7,636 nucleotides of DNA from an uncultured Peptococcaceae bacterium (GTDB taxonomy: Bacteria > Bacillota > Dehalobacteriia > UBA4068 > UBA4997): the NCBI GenBank assembly GCA_947626615.1, contig CANQSW010000067.1:1-7636 (forward strand), read 5' to 3'. Position 1 is the first letter of the stretch, and each line of letters begins with the position of its first letter. Position numbers and translations under genes: made by a program. Shown here piece after piece: positions 1 to 6,562 of this stretch. The notes under the pieces were generated by a model that was not told the DNA's origin, did not search any database, and saw only the letters and a list, made by a program, of their open reading frames with translations.

Positions 1-4
1 CCCG

Positions 5-712
5 ATGCGCCTGACGCAAAAGATCGCCCGGCTGCTTTGGCCGCGGCAAAACTGCCCCGTCTGCGGCGCGCCGCTAGAGGAAGGCTCGCTCTGCCCGCGC
101 TGCCGGGGTATCCTTGCCGCCTACGCGGCCTGCCCGCGCTGCGCCTGCTTCACGCCCCTGGAACGGCGGCCGGAACACGCCTGCCCGCCGGGGGCGGAAA
201 CGGCGGCCATGCTGGCCTGCTTTCCTTATATGGCGGAGCTGCGGGAGCGGCTGCACCGGCTGAAATATCACGGCAAGGCCGAGATAGCCGCCGATTTTGG
301 GCCGCTGCTGGCCGAACGCTGGCGGGAATTCGCCGCGAACAAAATCACGGCCGCGGCTATCGTGCCCGTGCCGCTGCACCCTGCCCGTTTTGCCGAGCGC
401 GGCTATAATCAAAGCGAGCTTCTGGCCAGGGCTTTGGCCCGGGAGATCGGTCTGCCAGTCTATGCGCGCGCCGTCAGCCGCGTCAAAAACACCGCGCCGC
501 AGCATGAGCTTTCCCCCGCCGAGCGGGCCCTGAACCTGCGGGGCGCTTTTGCCGCCGGGCCGGATATCGCCAAGGTGCGCGGCCAAAATATCATTTTGCT
601 GGACGACATCATCACCACGGGCGCGACGGCCGCAAACTGCGCCGCCGTTCTGCGGGCGGGCGGCGCGGCAAACGTATACGTTCTGGCCGTTGCGGCTCAC
701 GCGGCGAAATAA
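5..712 (+). CDS. comF: ComF family phosphoribosyltransferase-like protein
   Basis: This 235-residue protein has the ComF layout: an N-terminal cysteine cluster followed by a type I phosphoribosyltransferase fold. The cysteines form zinc-knuckle pairs at C17/C20 and C30/C33, with more at C43, C46, C48 and C60. The ComF signatures follow: LKYHGK (86-91), VPVPLHPARFAERGYNQ (120-136) and the PRPP-binding loop LLDDIITTGAT (198-208). In competent bacteria ComF is a cytosolic factor needed for DNA uptake or its later processing; in others its role and substrate are unclear, so competence should not be assumed here. The length is normal for the family. The ATG at 5 places the first CxxC about where ComF proteins usually have it, but only four bases lie upstream, so no ribosome binding site can be judged. 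It is probably the last gene of an operon outside the window. No clear hairpin terminator lies between its stop and the tRNA promoter. Confidence 0.93.
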   Translation: MRLTQKIARLLWPRQNCPVCGAPLEEGSLCPRCRGILAAYAACPRCACFTPLERRPEHACPPGAETAAMLACFPYMAELRERLHRLKYHGKAEIAADFGPLLAERWREFAANKITAAAIVPVPLHPARFAERGYNQSELLARALAREIGLPVYARAVSRVKNTAPQHELSPAERALNLRGAFAAGPDIAKVRGQNIILLDDIITTGATAANCAAVLRAGGAANVYVLAVAAHAAK

Positions 713-727
713 TTCTCGAAAAAACCC

Positions 728-756
728 TTGCAAAATGCCCGAAAAAGTAGTATTAT
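728..756 (+). promoter_or_regulatory. Sigma-70-type promoter for the tRNA-Ala gene
   Basis: A -35 element TTGCAA (728-733) and a -10 element TATTAT (751-756) are separated by exactly 17 bases, each differing from consensus by one or two positions. Transcription would start near 762-764, giving a leader of about 13 bases before the mature tRNA 5' end at 776. The AT-rich sequence just after comF fits a stand-alone stable-RNA promoter. Confidence 0.75.
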
Positions 757-775
757 ATTAGGGCAGTCATAGCAC

Positions 776-851
776 GGGCGATTAGCTCAGCTGGGAGAGC
801 GCTGCGTTCGCAACGCAGAGGCCGAGGGTTCAAGTCCCTTATCGTCCACCA
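776..851 (+). tRNA. tRNA-Ala, anticodon CGC, with encoded CCA
   Basis: The full cloverleaf can be folded by eye. The acceptor stem is GGGCGAT with ATCGTCC (7 pairs). The D arm is GCTC-AGCTGGGA-GAGC, the anticodon arm CTGCG-TTCGCAA-CGCAG with anticodon CGC (810-812 region), and the T arm GAGGG-TTCAAGT-CCCTT. The discriminator A is at 848 and CCA is encoded at 849-851. The third acceptor pair is G3-U70, the classic identity element for alanyl-tRNA synthetase, which independently supports the alanine call. It reads GCG codons, which are common in the GC-rich genes nearby. The gene stands alone, with its own promoter upstream and a terminator just downstream. Confidence 0.96.
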
Positions 852-943
852 CAGCGCGGCAGGTCTACACGGCCTGCCGCGATTTATTTTATGCATAATT
901 GCGCGGTTTTTTGAGCAGAAAAACGCCGCACCGGTTCAAGTCC
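827..943 (+). repeat. 11-base direct repeat of the tRNA T-arm (possible attachment-site trace)
   Basis: GGTTCAAGTCC occurs inside the tRNA T arm at 827-837 and again, identically, in non-coding sequence at 933-943. Beyond these 11 bases the two copies differ. A repeat of a tRNA 3' segment beside the gene is the usual mark left by integrases that use tRNA genes. However, this segment is conserved among all tRNAs, so the second copy could equally be a decayed tRNA fragment. No integrase gene is present. Confidence 0.4.
855..890 (+). terminator. Rho-independent terminator after tRNA-Ala
   Basis: A 9-base-pair GC-rich stem, CGCGGCAGG (855-863) with CCTGCCGCG (873-881), encloses a 9-base loop and is followed by ATTTATTTT. 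It starts four bases after the CCA end, as expected for a single tRNA transcript. Confidence 0.88.
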
Positions 944-1030
944 TGTCCTTAAAAACAAGGAGATCGGGCTGTTTAGCTGGGCAAATTATATTTATACAAG
1001 CAGAAAACAACCCACAAAATAACCCACATT
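891..1030. other. Non-coding, AT-richer spacer
   Basis: No plausible gene lies here on either strand. The base composition is clearly more AT-rich than the flanking genes. It contains the T-arm copy at 933-943, a small CCTT/AAGG hairpin around 947-958, a tRNA D-arm-like phrase TTTAGCTGGG near 972-981, and the AACCCACA tandem repeat at 1009-1028. This mosaic may be remnants of lost tRNA genes or of an excised or decayed mobile element; neither is proven. Confidence 0.5.
1009..1028. repeat. Tandem AACCCACA repeat, 12-base spacing
   Basis: AACCCACA is present at 1009-1016 and 1021-1028, a period of 12 bases, with AAAT between the copies. Short, regularly spaced direct repeats like this resemble arm-type integrase binding sites near element ends. 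With only two copies, chance is not excluded. Confidence 0.45.
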
Positions 1031-1063
1031 AAAAAATGCACCTGCTATTTCAGGTGCATTTTT
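1031..1063 (-). terminator. Bidirectional rho-independent terminator
   Basis: A perfect 9-base-pair stem, ATGCACCTG (1036-1044) with CAGGTGCAT (1051-1059), has a 6-base loop. It is flanked by A's on the left (1031-1035) and T's on the right (1060-1063). On the minus strand the A tract becomes the U tract, so it ends transcription just past the DUF2284 stop codon at 1084. It can also stop any read-through from the tRNA side. It sits exactly at the convergence of the two transcription directions. Confidence 0.9.
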
Positions 1064-1083
1064 CTGCAATGATTATCGCCCGG

Positions 1084-1638
1084 TCAGTCGCGCCGGAGCA
1101 GGCCGATGGTCAGCGTCAGATATTCCGGCACCTGGCCGTCTTTGATCCAGAGCATGGGCTTGTGCAGATATTTTTCGACGGTTTTGTTCACGTCGCCGCC
1201 CAGAGATTCGATAGAATGGCGCACGCGCGCCGGGAAGCGGCAGGGCTGGCCGGACGGCCGGGTGCAGTTATCGCCGCAGATATAGCAGGAGCCGGCGGAG
1301 ACCACCAGCGAGCCGGGCGTCGCCGCCTCCAGCTGCATGAGATAGTCGAACAGCAGATCCTTTTCATGGCCAAGGCCTTTTAGCATCGCGTCCAGCGTCG
1401 CGCCGGGCTTGGCCGTCAGCACCCGCGAATAAAGCTGCAGCGTCTGATACTGCCGCCAGAGCTCCAGCGGGTCGAAATCGAACGGCGGGCAGGCCCAGCG
1501 GTTGCCGTAGCAGCGACACTCCCGGCAATAGACCAGAAATTTCGGCACGTCTACACACTCGGCCACGTATTCCGCCACCGGCACGGCAGCCTCCAGCGTT
1601 TCCGCCGTGTAAACGTCGCTTTCAGTCCTCTCCAACAT
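1084..1638 (-). CDS. DUF2284 family cysteine-rich, putative metal-binding protein
   Basis: The product is about 184 residues, a normal size for DUF2284, a family annotated only as predicted metal-binding. Counting from the longer start at 1644, nine cysteines are visible, eight of them in two blocks: YCRECRCYGNRWACPPF (C40, C43, C45, C52) and SAGSCYICGDNC...PC (C120, C123, C127, C135), plus C30. This spacing suggests an iron-sulfur cluster or other metal site, which is inference. No membrane segment or signal peptide is seen, so it should be cytosolic. Two in-frame ATGs compete, at 1644 and 1638. The GGAG ribosome site lies 2 bases from the first and 8 from the second, so I chose 1638. The ribosome site overlaps the stop of the upstream flavodiiron gene, which implies translational coupling. 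It is the last gene of the minus-strand operon. Its biochemical function is not known to me. Confidence 0.88.
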   Translation of the reverse strand: MLERTESDVYTAETLEAAVPVAEYVAECVDVPKFLVYCRECRCYGNRWACPPFDFDPLELWRQYQTLQLYSRVLTAKPGATLDAMLKGLGHEKDLLFDYLMQLEAATPGSLVVSAGSCYICGDNCTRPSGQPCRFPARVRHSIESLGGDVNKTVEKYLHKPMLWIKDGQVPEYLTLTIGLLRRD

Positions 1639-1646
1639 CGTCATAT

Positions 1647-1654
1647 CTCCCCTT
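1647..1654 (-). promoter_or_regulatory. Ribosome binding site deciding the DUF2284 start
   Basis: Read on the minus strand this is AAGGGGAG, with its first base inside the stop codon of the preceding gene. The spacing is 8 bases to the ATG at 1638 but only 2 to the ATG at 1644, favouring the downstream start. Confidence 0.6.
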
Positions 1655-2814
1655 TAGCGCTCAAGGCAGGCGGCGGCCAGCGCGGCGCAAAGTTCGTCCA
1701 GCTGCGCGGCGACTGCCGCCGTCGGACAGGAACGTATCGTTACCTGCGGGTCAAGTATTTGCAGCCCCGGCATATCCTCCAGCTGTCGGCGCATGGCCTT
1801 CAACGCGCTGGGAGCCCAGGTGCCGTTTTCCACCAGGCCGACCGCACGGCCGCGATAGCCCAGCGCCTTCAGGCGGGCCAGAAAATGCGCCATAGGCGGA
1901 AAAACGTCCGCGTTATAGCTGCTGGCTGCCAACAGCAGGCCGCTGTAACGGAAAGCGCCGGCCACGGCCTCGGCCCAATCGTCGCGGGTGAGGTCGCAGA
2001 CCTCGACGCTCACGCCAAGCTCGCGGAGCTTAGCCGCCATTTGCCGGGCGGCTTTGGCCGTGTTGCCGTGAATGGAAGCATGGGCCACCAAAACGCCCGC
2101 CTCCTCCGGCTGATAACTGCTCCAGACGGCGTATTTCTCCAGCGCCAGGCGCAGCGCGTCCCCCGCCAGAACAGGGCCGTGCAGCGGGCAGATCTGCGCG
2201 ATATCCAGCGCCGCCGCCTTCTTCAGCAGGGTCTGCACCGGCGCGCCGTATTTGCCCACGATGTTGATATAATAACGCCGGGCTTCGTCCAGCCAGGACG
2301 CGGCCGGGTCGGTATCGCCGAAGCGCCCGAAGGCGTCGGCGGAAAACAACGTTTTGGCCGCCGCGTCGTACGTTACCATGACCTCCGGCCAATGCACCAT
2401 CGGCGCCATAATAAAGCTGAGCTCATGGCCGCCGAGATCCAGCTTGTCCCCCTCTTTCACCGGCATTTTGCGCGCGCCAAAATCCTGCCCCGTAAACTGC
2501 GCCAGCATCGGGAAGGCGGCGGGGCTGGCCACCAGCCGCATTTCGGGGTATTTCTCCGCCAGCAGCGCGATGCCCGCGCTGTGATCCGGCTCCATATGCT
2601 GAACGATCAGATAATCGACGCCGCGCCCGCCGAGCGCCCGTGTCAAATTGTCCAGCCATTCGTCCGTCTTTCTGGCGTCGACCGTATCCAGCACCGCGAC
2701 CTTATCGGCCAAGATCACGTAAGAATTGTACGCCATGCCCTGCGGCACGGCATATTGGCTCTCGAACAGATCGAGCGTTTTGTCATAACAACCGATATAA
2801 ACGATATCCTGCAC
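1654..2814 (-). CDS. fprA: FprA-type flavodiiron protein (class A)
   Basis: This 386-residue cytosolic enzyme should reduce O2 to water and/or NO to N2O, protecting an anaerobe. It has the two-domain class A layout. The N-terminal metallo-beta-lactamase-like domain (about 1-235) carries the diiron ligands: H73, E75 and D77 in QHMEPDH, then H141 (MVHWPE), D160 (FSADAFG) and H212 (PLHGP). This is the full ligand set of rubredoxin:oxygen oxidoreductases. The C-terminal flavodoxin-like domain (about 240-386) has the FMN phosphate loop HASIHGNTAKAA (245-256) and SSYNADVFPPM (298-308). No rubredoxin or flavin-reductase domain is fused, so electrons must come from a separate rubredoxin or similar donor, not seen here. 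The start is GTG, chosen because GAGGAGGG lies 6 bases upstream. It follows sdaAA with overlapping signals and precedes DUF2284. Preference for O2 or NO cannot be read from the sequence. Confidence 0.95.
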   Translation of the reverse strand: MQDIVYIGCYDKTLDLFESQYAVPQGMAYNSYVILADKVAVLDTVDARKTDEWLDNLTRALGGRGVDYLIVQHMEPDHSAGIALLAEKYPEMRLVASPAAFPMLAQFTGQDFGARKMPVKEGDKLDLGGHELSFIMAPMVHWPEVMVTYDAAAKTLFSADAFGRFGDTDPAASWLDEARRYYINIVGKYGAPVQTLLKKAAALDIAQICPLHGPVLAGDALRLALEKYAVWSSYQPEEAGVLVAHASIHGNTAKAARQMAAKLRELGVSVEVCDLTRDDWAEAVAGAFRYSGLLLAASSYNADVFPPMAHFLARLKALGYRGRAVGLVENGTWAPSALKAMRRQLEDMPGLQILDPQVTIRSCPTAAVAAQLDELCAALAAACLER

Positions 2815-2820
2815 AGCTAA

Positions 2821-2828
2821 CCCTCCTC
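2821..2828 (-). promoter_or_regulatory. Strong ribosome binding site for the fprA GTG start
   Basis: Read on the minus strand this is GAGGAGGG, 6 bases before the GTG at 2814. It overlaps the sdaAA stop codon (2827-2829), so ribosomes ending sdaAA can reinitiate on fprA. It justifies the GTG start. Confidence 0.8.
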
Positions 2829-3702
2829 AGGAATTTTTTGCGGCCCGCCCGCTCGCGCAAAGCCCAGCGCAGGCCGCGCAGCCGCCCCGCGCCGTCTCGC
2901 GCAGCTCGGCCGGCATAGCTTGACCCACCTTATACATGACCGCCAGCATATCGTCGAACCTGATATGCTGCTTTATGCCGCTCAAAGCTATCTCGGCCGC
3001 GGCCAGAGCGTTGGCCACCCCGGCGGCGTTGCGGTTCTGGCAGGGATATTCCACCAAACCCTGCACCGGATCGCACACCAGGCCCAGCATATTCATCAGC
3101 ACGGTCGTCGCGGCGTCCAGAGACTGCTCCGGCGTGCCGCCCAAAAGCTCCACGGCGGCGGAAGCGGCCATTGCCGCCGCCACGCCGACCTCAGCCTGAC
3201 AGCCGCCCACAGCGCCGGCCACCGTAGCGTTTCGCATCGCCAGATAGCCCACCGCGCCCGCGTCGAACAGGCCAGCTATCAGTTGGTCGTCCGAAAAGCC
3301 GCGCGCCTCGGCCAGAGCCAGCAACAGGCCAGGCACTACGCCGGCCGAACCGGCAGTGGGCGCGGCCACGATCAGGCCCATGGAGGCGTTGACCTCCATG
3401 ACCGCCATGGCATACATCAGCGCCAGACCCAGCACGTCGCCGCAGACGCTTGCTCCGGCGGCCCGGCGCGCGGCCAGCGCCGCGGCCTCGCCGCCGATAA
3501 AGCCGCCCATGGAGCGCTTCGGCTCTTTTAGCGGCGTGTGCGCGGCCTCCCGCATGATCGCCAGCGCCCGGCGCATACGCGCGTCTACCGCGGCTGCTTC
3601 CGCGTCGGCAAGCTCTGCCTCGCGGCGGCGCATGACCTCGGATATCGGCAAAGACTGTTCCCGGCAGAGCAAGAGCAGCTCGGCGGCAGAAGAAAAGTCC
3701 AT
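2827..3702 (-). CDS. sdaAA: L-serine dehydratase, iron-sulfur type, alpha subunit
   Basis: The 291-residue alpha subunit of the two-subunit serine dehydratase found in Bacillota. With the beta subunit it converts L-serine to pyruvate and ammonia in the cytosol, using a [4Fe-4S] cluster rather than pyridoxal phosphate. Family signatures in order: SMGGFIGGEA (64-73), AAPTAGSAGVVPG (113-125), GYLAMRNATVAGAVGGCQAE (152-171), CDPVQGLVEYPCQNRN (210-225), and FDDMLAVMYKVGQAMP near 249-264. The three expected cluster cysteines are C168, C210 and C221. A cysteine-rich tail (GGCAACAGLC, 273-282) is typical of the family. The length is normal. The ATG at 3702 has AAAGGAGG 6 bases upstream, the best ribosome site in the window. 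It lies about 20 bases after sdaAB. The exposed cluster iron makes such enzymes oxygen-sensitive, which is relevant to the fprA gene that follows. Confidence 0.96.
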   Translation of the reverse strand: MDFSSAAELLLLCREQSLPISEVMRRREAELADAEAAAVDARMRRALAIMREAAHTPLKEPKRSMGGFIGGEAAALAARRAAGASVCGDVLGLALMYAMAVMEVNASMGLIVAAPTAGSAGVVPGLLLALAEARGFSDDQLIAGLFDAGAVGYLAMRNATVAGAVGGCQAEVGVAAAMAASAAVELLGGTPEQSLDAATTVLMNMLGLVCDPVQGLVEYPCQNRNAAGVANALAAAEIALSGIKQHIRFDDMLAVMYKVGQAMPAELRETARGGCAACAGLCASGRAAKNS

Positions 3703-3708
3703 GTTAAA

Positions 3709-3716
3709 CCTCCTTT
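3709..3716 (-). promoter_or_regulatory. Consensus ribosome binding site of sdaAA
   Basis: Read on the minus strand this is AAAGGAGG, 6 bases before the ATG at 3702. It lies in the 21-base gap after sdaAB and suggests strong independent initiation. Confidence 0.8.
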
Positions 3717-3723
3717 GGCAGCG

Positions 3724-4392
3724 TCACGCCTGCACGATTATCGCGTCCTGCACGCCGGGGAGCGCTTGCAGCTCCGCGACCAGCTCATGCGGCAGCGTTT
3801 CGTCGGCCTCCACAATCGTATAGGCGCGGCCCTTCTTCGCTTCGCGGAAAAGGTGCATAAAAGCGATGTTGATGTTGCGGCGGGCAAAAGCCCCGCCGAT
3901 CTGGGCAATCATGCCGGGGATATCGTGCTGCATGACGATCACCGAACAGTATTCGCCGGTAAATTCGATCTTCACGCCGTTCAGGCGCACCAGCCGCACC
4001 GCGCCCCCGCCGACGGATTCGCCGCGCACCGTGAGCGTTTTGCCCGCGGCGTTGGTCATTTTGATATCCACCGTGTTTGGGTGCACGTCCGTCTCGGTGA
4101 AATTAGGGGTGAAGCTGTATTTCAGCCCGGCGGCCGCCGCCAGCGCAAAGGAATCGCGTATGCGCACGTCGTCGGTGGCAAAGCCGAGGATTCCGCCCAG
4201 CAGAGCGCAGTCGGTACCGTGACCCTGATACGTTTCGGCAAACGAGCCGTAGAGCGTGAACTCCACCTCGGCCAGCGGCGGCTCCAGCATCTGCCGCGCC
4301 AGCCGCGCCACGTTCACCGCGCCGGCGGTATGCGAGCTGGAAGGCCCGATCATATTCGGCCCCAGAACGTCAAAAACGCTGATAAACGCCAT
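3724..4392 (-). CDS. sdaAB: L-serine dehydratase, iron-sulfur type, beta subunit
   Basis: The 222-residue partner of the alpha subunit. The N-terminal serine-dehydratase beta domain (about 3-145) shows SVFDVLGPNMIGPSSSHTAGA (5-25), the signature shared with the N-terminus of the fused SdaA enzymes, plus GHGTDCALLGG (58-67-68), HPNT (104-107) and SVGGGAVR (126-133). A C-terminal ACT domain (about 148-220) starts at CSVIVMQHDIPGMIAQIG and contains NINIAFMHLFRE. ACT domains commonly bind amino acids, so it may sense serine, by analogy only. Both subunits are intact, so an active enzyme is expected. The ATG at 4392 has a GGGGGAG site about 7 bases upstream. It begins about 21 bases after the ATPase gene stop and precedes sdaAA, the usual beta-alpha order in Bacillota. 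Confidence 0.96.
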   Translation of the reverse strand: MAFISVFDVLGPNMIGPSSSHTAGAVNVARLARQMLEPPLAEVEFTLYGSFAETYQGHGTDCALLGGILGFATDDVRIRDSFALAAAAGLKYSFTPNFTETDVHPNTVDIKMTNAAGKTLTVRGESVGGGAVRLVRLNGVKIEFTGEYCSVIVMQHDIPGMIAQIGGAFARRNINIAFMHLFREAKKGRAYTIVEADETLPHELVAELQALPGVQDAIIVQA

Positions 4393-4413
4393 TTTATCTC
4401 TCCCCCGCTCTGT

Positions 4414-5514
4414 TTATTGCAGCTTGCCCTGCGCTTCGGCGTAGGCGGCCAAGCCGGCCAGCTCCGCCGCGCTGCCGGTCATTTTATCCCGGCTCAGCGT
4501 GCAGATAACGCTTTGGGCCTGGTCGATCAACAGGCGCATTTGCGCCAGCTTATCCTCTGTTAGCGGCGCGAACGCCGGCACGCTGACGACCTCCGCCGCC
4601 AGCGCCCTGGCGGCCGGATAATCGAGATCATTCTCCCACAGCACGCCCACGGCAAAGGGCAGGCGGCTGCGCTGCAGGCGACGGAAAACGCCCGTGCCCG
4701 TGCCGCCCCCGGCTATCACCACGACATCCGGCCGGCCGCTGACTGCCGGCAGCTCCATGTCGCCGGTCAGCTCGTCATAGCTGCCCACCGTCATTTGATA
4801 AAGGCGCGGGATATAACCGGACGTGAATATCTCCTCCGGTGTGCCGAAGCGCTCTATCTTATCGCCGTGCACGCAGGCGATCTTATCGGAAATGCGCCCG
4901 GCCAGGTCAAGCTCATGCAGCGACATGATGACCGATAAGCGGCGTGTGCGCGACATATTCTGCAAAATAGCCAGAAACTCCAGCTTATAGCGGATATCCA
5001 GAAACGAGGTCGGCTCGTCCAGCACGATGATATCCGGCTGCTGGCAGATAGCGCGGGCCAGCATAACGCGCTGCTTCTGGCCGTCGCTGGTTTGGGAGAA
5101 ATCACGGTCGGCCAGCTCCGTTATATGCACCAGACGCATGGATTCCTCCACGATAGCCCAGTCCTCCGCCGAGAGGCGGCCGAAATTGCCGGTATAAGGA
5201 TAACGCCCGGTGGCCACGATATCGCGGCAGGTCATCAGCTCCGGCTTCACGCGCTCGGTCAGCACCACGGAAAGCTGCCTGGCGAGCTCGTTTCGGGAAA
5301 GCTCCTGCGTTTGGCGGCCGTCCAGCCAGATCACGCCGGCAATCGGCGCAAGCTGCTGAATGATGCTGCGCAGAATGGTGGTCTTGCCCGCGCCGTTTGG
5401 CCCGATCAGCGTCAATATCTCGCCGCGCTGCAGCTCCAGCCGGATATTTTTGATCAGCGGCACGCCGTTATAGCCCACCGTCAGCTGATCCGTGTAAAAA
5501 TAGAATTTATCCAT
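4414..5514 (-). CDS. FecE/BtuD-type ABC transporter ATPase with C-terminal extension
   Basis: The 366-residue cytosolic energy-supplying subunit of an importer for chelated iron, heme or a corrinoid. The ATPase domain (about 1-255) has Walker A GPNGAGKTT (38-46), signature TSDGQKQRV (142-150) in place of LSGGQ, Walker B IIVLDEPTS (162-170) and H-loop histidine H200 in SLHELDL. Where the Q-loop glutamine is expected the sequence reads SVVLTERVKPEL (82-93), so the usual Q is missing; similar variants exist in FecE-like relatives. Residues about 262-366 are an extra domain absent from standard ~260-residue FecE/BtuD proteins. It begins with a hydrophobic strand and glycine-rich loop, DVVVIAGGGTGTG (263-275), followed by LWENDLDYPAARALAAEVVSV, suggesting a Rossmann-like nucleotide-binding or sensory fold. 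The gene follows the permease after 32 bases and precedes sdaAB. The transported substrate cannot be fixed from sequence. Confidence 0.92.
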   Translation of the reverse strand: MDKFYFYTDQLTVGYNGVPLIKNIRLELQRGEILTLIGPNGAGKTTILRSIIQQLAPIAGVIWLDGRQTQELSRNELARQLSVVLTERVKPELMTCRDIVATGRYPYTGNFGRLSAEDWAIVEESMRLVHITELADRDFSQTSDGQKQRVMLARAICQQPDIIVLDEPTSFLDIRYKLEFLAILQNMSRTRRLSVIMSLHELDLAGRISDKIACVHGDKIERFGTPEEIFTSGYIPRLYQMTVGSYDELTGDMELPAVSGRPDVVVIAGGGTGTGVFRRLQRSRLPFAVGVLWENDLDYPAARALAAEVVSVPAFAPLTEDKLAQMRLLIDQAQSVICTLSRDKMTGSAAELAGLAAYAEAQGKLQ

Positions 5515-5546
5515 AAGCCACCCCGATCTTAGGCGCTGTTTTCGCG

Positions 5547-6557
5547 TTATTTTTCCTTCTGGCGGCGGATCATCACGTAGATGACCACCGGCGCACCGAG
5601 CATTGCCGTGACCGTGCTGATAGAAAGCTCCGTCGGGGCGAACATCGTCCGCGCCAAAAGATCGCAGAGCAGGCAGAAGGAGGAGCCGCCCAAAAAGCAG
5701 GCCGGCACCATCAGCAGGGGCTGCGCCGTGCCGAAAAGGCTCTTCACCAGGTGCGGCACGGCTATGCCAACGAACGAGACCGGCCCGGCAAACGCCGTGA
5801 CGGCGGCGGCCAAAACGCTGGAGAGCACCACCAGCACGATGCGGAAAAGCTTCACGTTGAGCCCCATATTCTGCGCGTAGGCCTCGCCCATTTGATAGGC
5901 GCTTATAGGCTTGCTGAGCAGAAAAACGCAGAGCGTGGCTATGCCCACCACGACAGCCATGATCGCCACGTTGTCCCAGCTGATGCCGGAAAAACTGCCG
6001 AGCGACCAGTTATGCAGGTTCACGATATCGGAATCGTCCGCAAAGGTGACGACGAAATCCGTGACGGCGGAGCAGATATAGCCGATCATCACGCCGCTGA
6101 CGATCAGCATGGACATCTGGTTGATGACGCGCGACATCAGCACCACGAACCCCATGCAGATCATCGCCCCGACAAACGCGGCAAATATCATCAGCCAGGA
6201 GCTTATCTGCCGGGAATAGCCCAGCGCCGCCACCATGACCAGCGCCACCACAAGCTTCGCCCCGGAGGAAATGCCGAGCGTAAAAGGGCTGGCGATCGGA
6301 TTATGGAAAAACGTCTGCAGCAGATAGCCGGCCAGCGCCAGCGCCCCGCCCAGAATAGCCGCGGCGCAGGCTCTGGGGGCCCGGATATCGCGCACGATGT
6401 CGCTGAACGTGTTGTTCTGCCCCGCGCCGCTGATGATATCGACGATATCGGCCAGCGGAATGTTGACGCTGCCGATACAGACGTTCAACACCAAAAACGC
6501 CGCCAGCAGCGCCAGCAGTATCACGAACGCCGCGCCATACCTTTTGCCCTTGCTCAT
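5547..6557 (-). CDS. FecCD/BtuC-type ABC transporter permease
   Basis: A polytopic inner-membrane protein of 336 residues (339 with the upstream GTG), normal for the FecCD/BtuC family. Many hydrophobic segments are visible, consistent with about ten membrane helices. Numbering from the longer start, family motifs are RAPRACAAAILGGALALAG (62-80), LLQTFFHNPIASPFTLGISSGA (82-103), the W-LGSFSG-SW phrase (187-197), the cytoplasmic coupling region GEAYAQNMGLNV (227-238), GPVSFVGIAVPHLVK (261-275) and the C-terminal TELSISTVTAMLGAP (312-326). Two starts are possible: GTG at 6566, overlapping the upstream stop as GTGA, and ATG at 6557. A GGAG at 6566-6569 lies 8 bases before the ATG but overlaps the GTG itself, so I chose 6557. 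Either way it is translationally coupled to the binding protein gene. It forms the channel for the neighbouring ATPase and binding protein. Confidence 0.93.
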   Translation of the reverse strand: MSKGKRYGAAFVILLALLAAFLVLNVCIGSVNIPLADIVDIISGAGQNNTFSDIVRDIRAPRACAAAILGGALALAGYLLQTFFHNPIASPFTLGISSGAKLVVALVMVAALGYSRQISSWLMIFAAFVGAMICMGFVVLMSRVINQMSMLIVSGVMIGYICSAVTDFVVTFADDSDIVNLHNWSLGSFSGISWDNVAIMAVVVGIATLCVFLLSKPISAYQMGEAYAQNMGLNVKLFRIVLVVLSSVLAAAVTAFAGPVSFVGIAVPHLVKSLFGTAQPLLMVPACFLGGSSFCLLCDLLARTMFAPTELSISTVTAMLGAPVVIYVMIRRQKEK

Positions 6558-6562
6558 CAAAC

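Noticed and set aside
74..733. Minus-strand open frame (219 codons) opposite comF
   Set aside because: The ComF frame has unmistakable motifs and correct length; the antisense product shows none.
961..985. D-arm-like phrase that could suggest a second tRNA
   Set aside because: No anticodon arm or acceptor stem can be paired around it, and it lies after rather than before the T-arm-like piece, so no functional tRNA can be folded.
891..1035. Possible CRISPR or riboswitch in the spacer
   Set aside because: Only two short repeat copies exist, with no spacer array, and the region lies downstream of genes on both sides, so it is not a leader.
1036..1383. Plus-strand open frame (115 codons) starting inside the terminator hairpin
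   Set aside because: It begins in the stem of a terminator and runs antisense to DUF2284; no ribosome site or domain.
1759..2820. Long plus-strand open frame (353 codons) opposite fprA
   Set aside because: It is antisense to a clear flavodiiron gene with all metal ligands. Its product is low-complexity, rich in R, H, Q and A with no recognisable domain, a common artefact in GC-rich coding DNA.
3538..4563. Long plus-strand open frame (341 codons) across sdaAA/sdaAB
   Set aside because: It spans parts of three well-supported opposite-strand genes and their intergenic gaps, with composition typical of a shadow frame and no domain.
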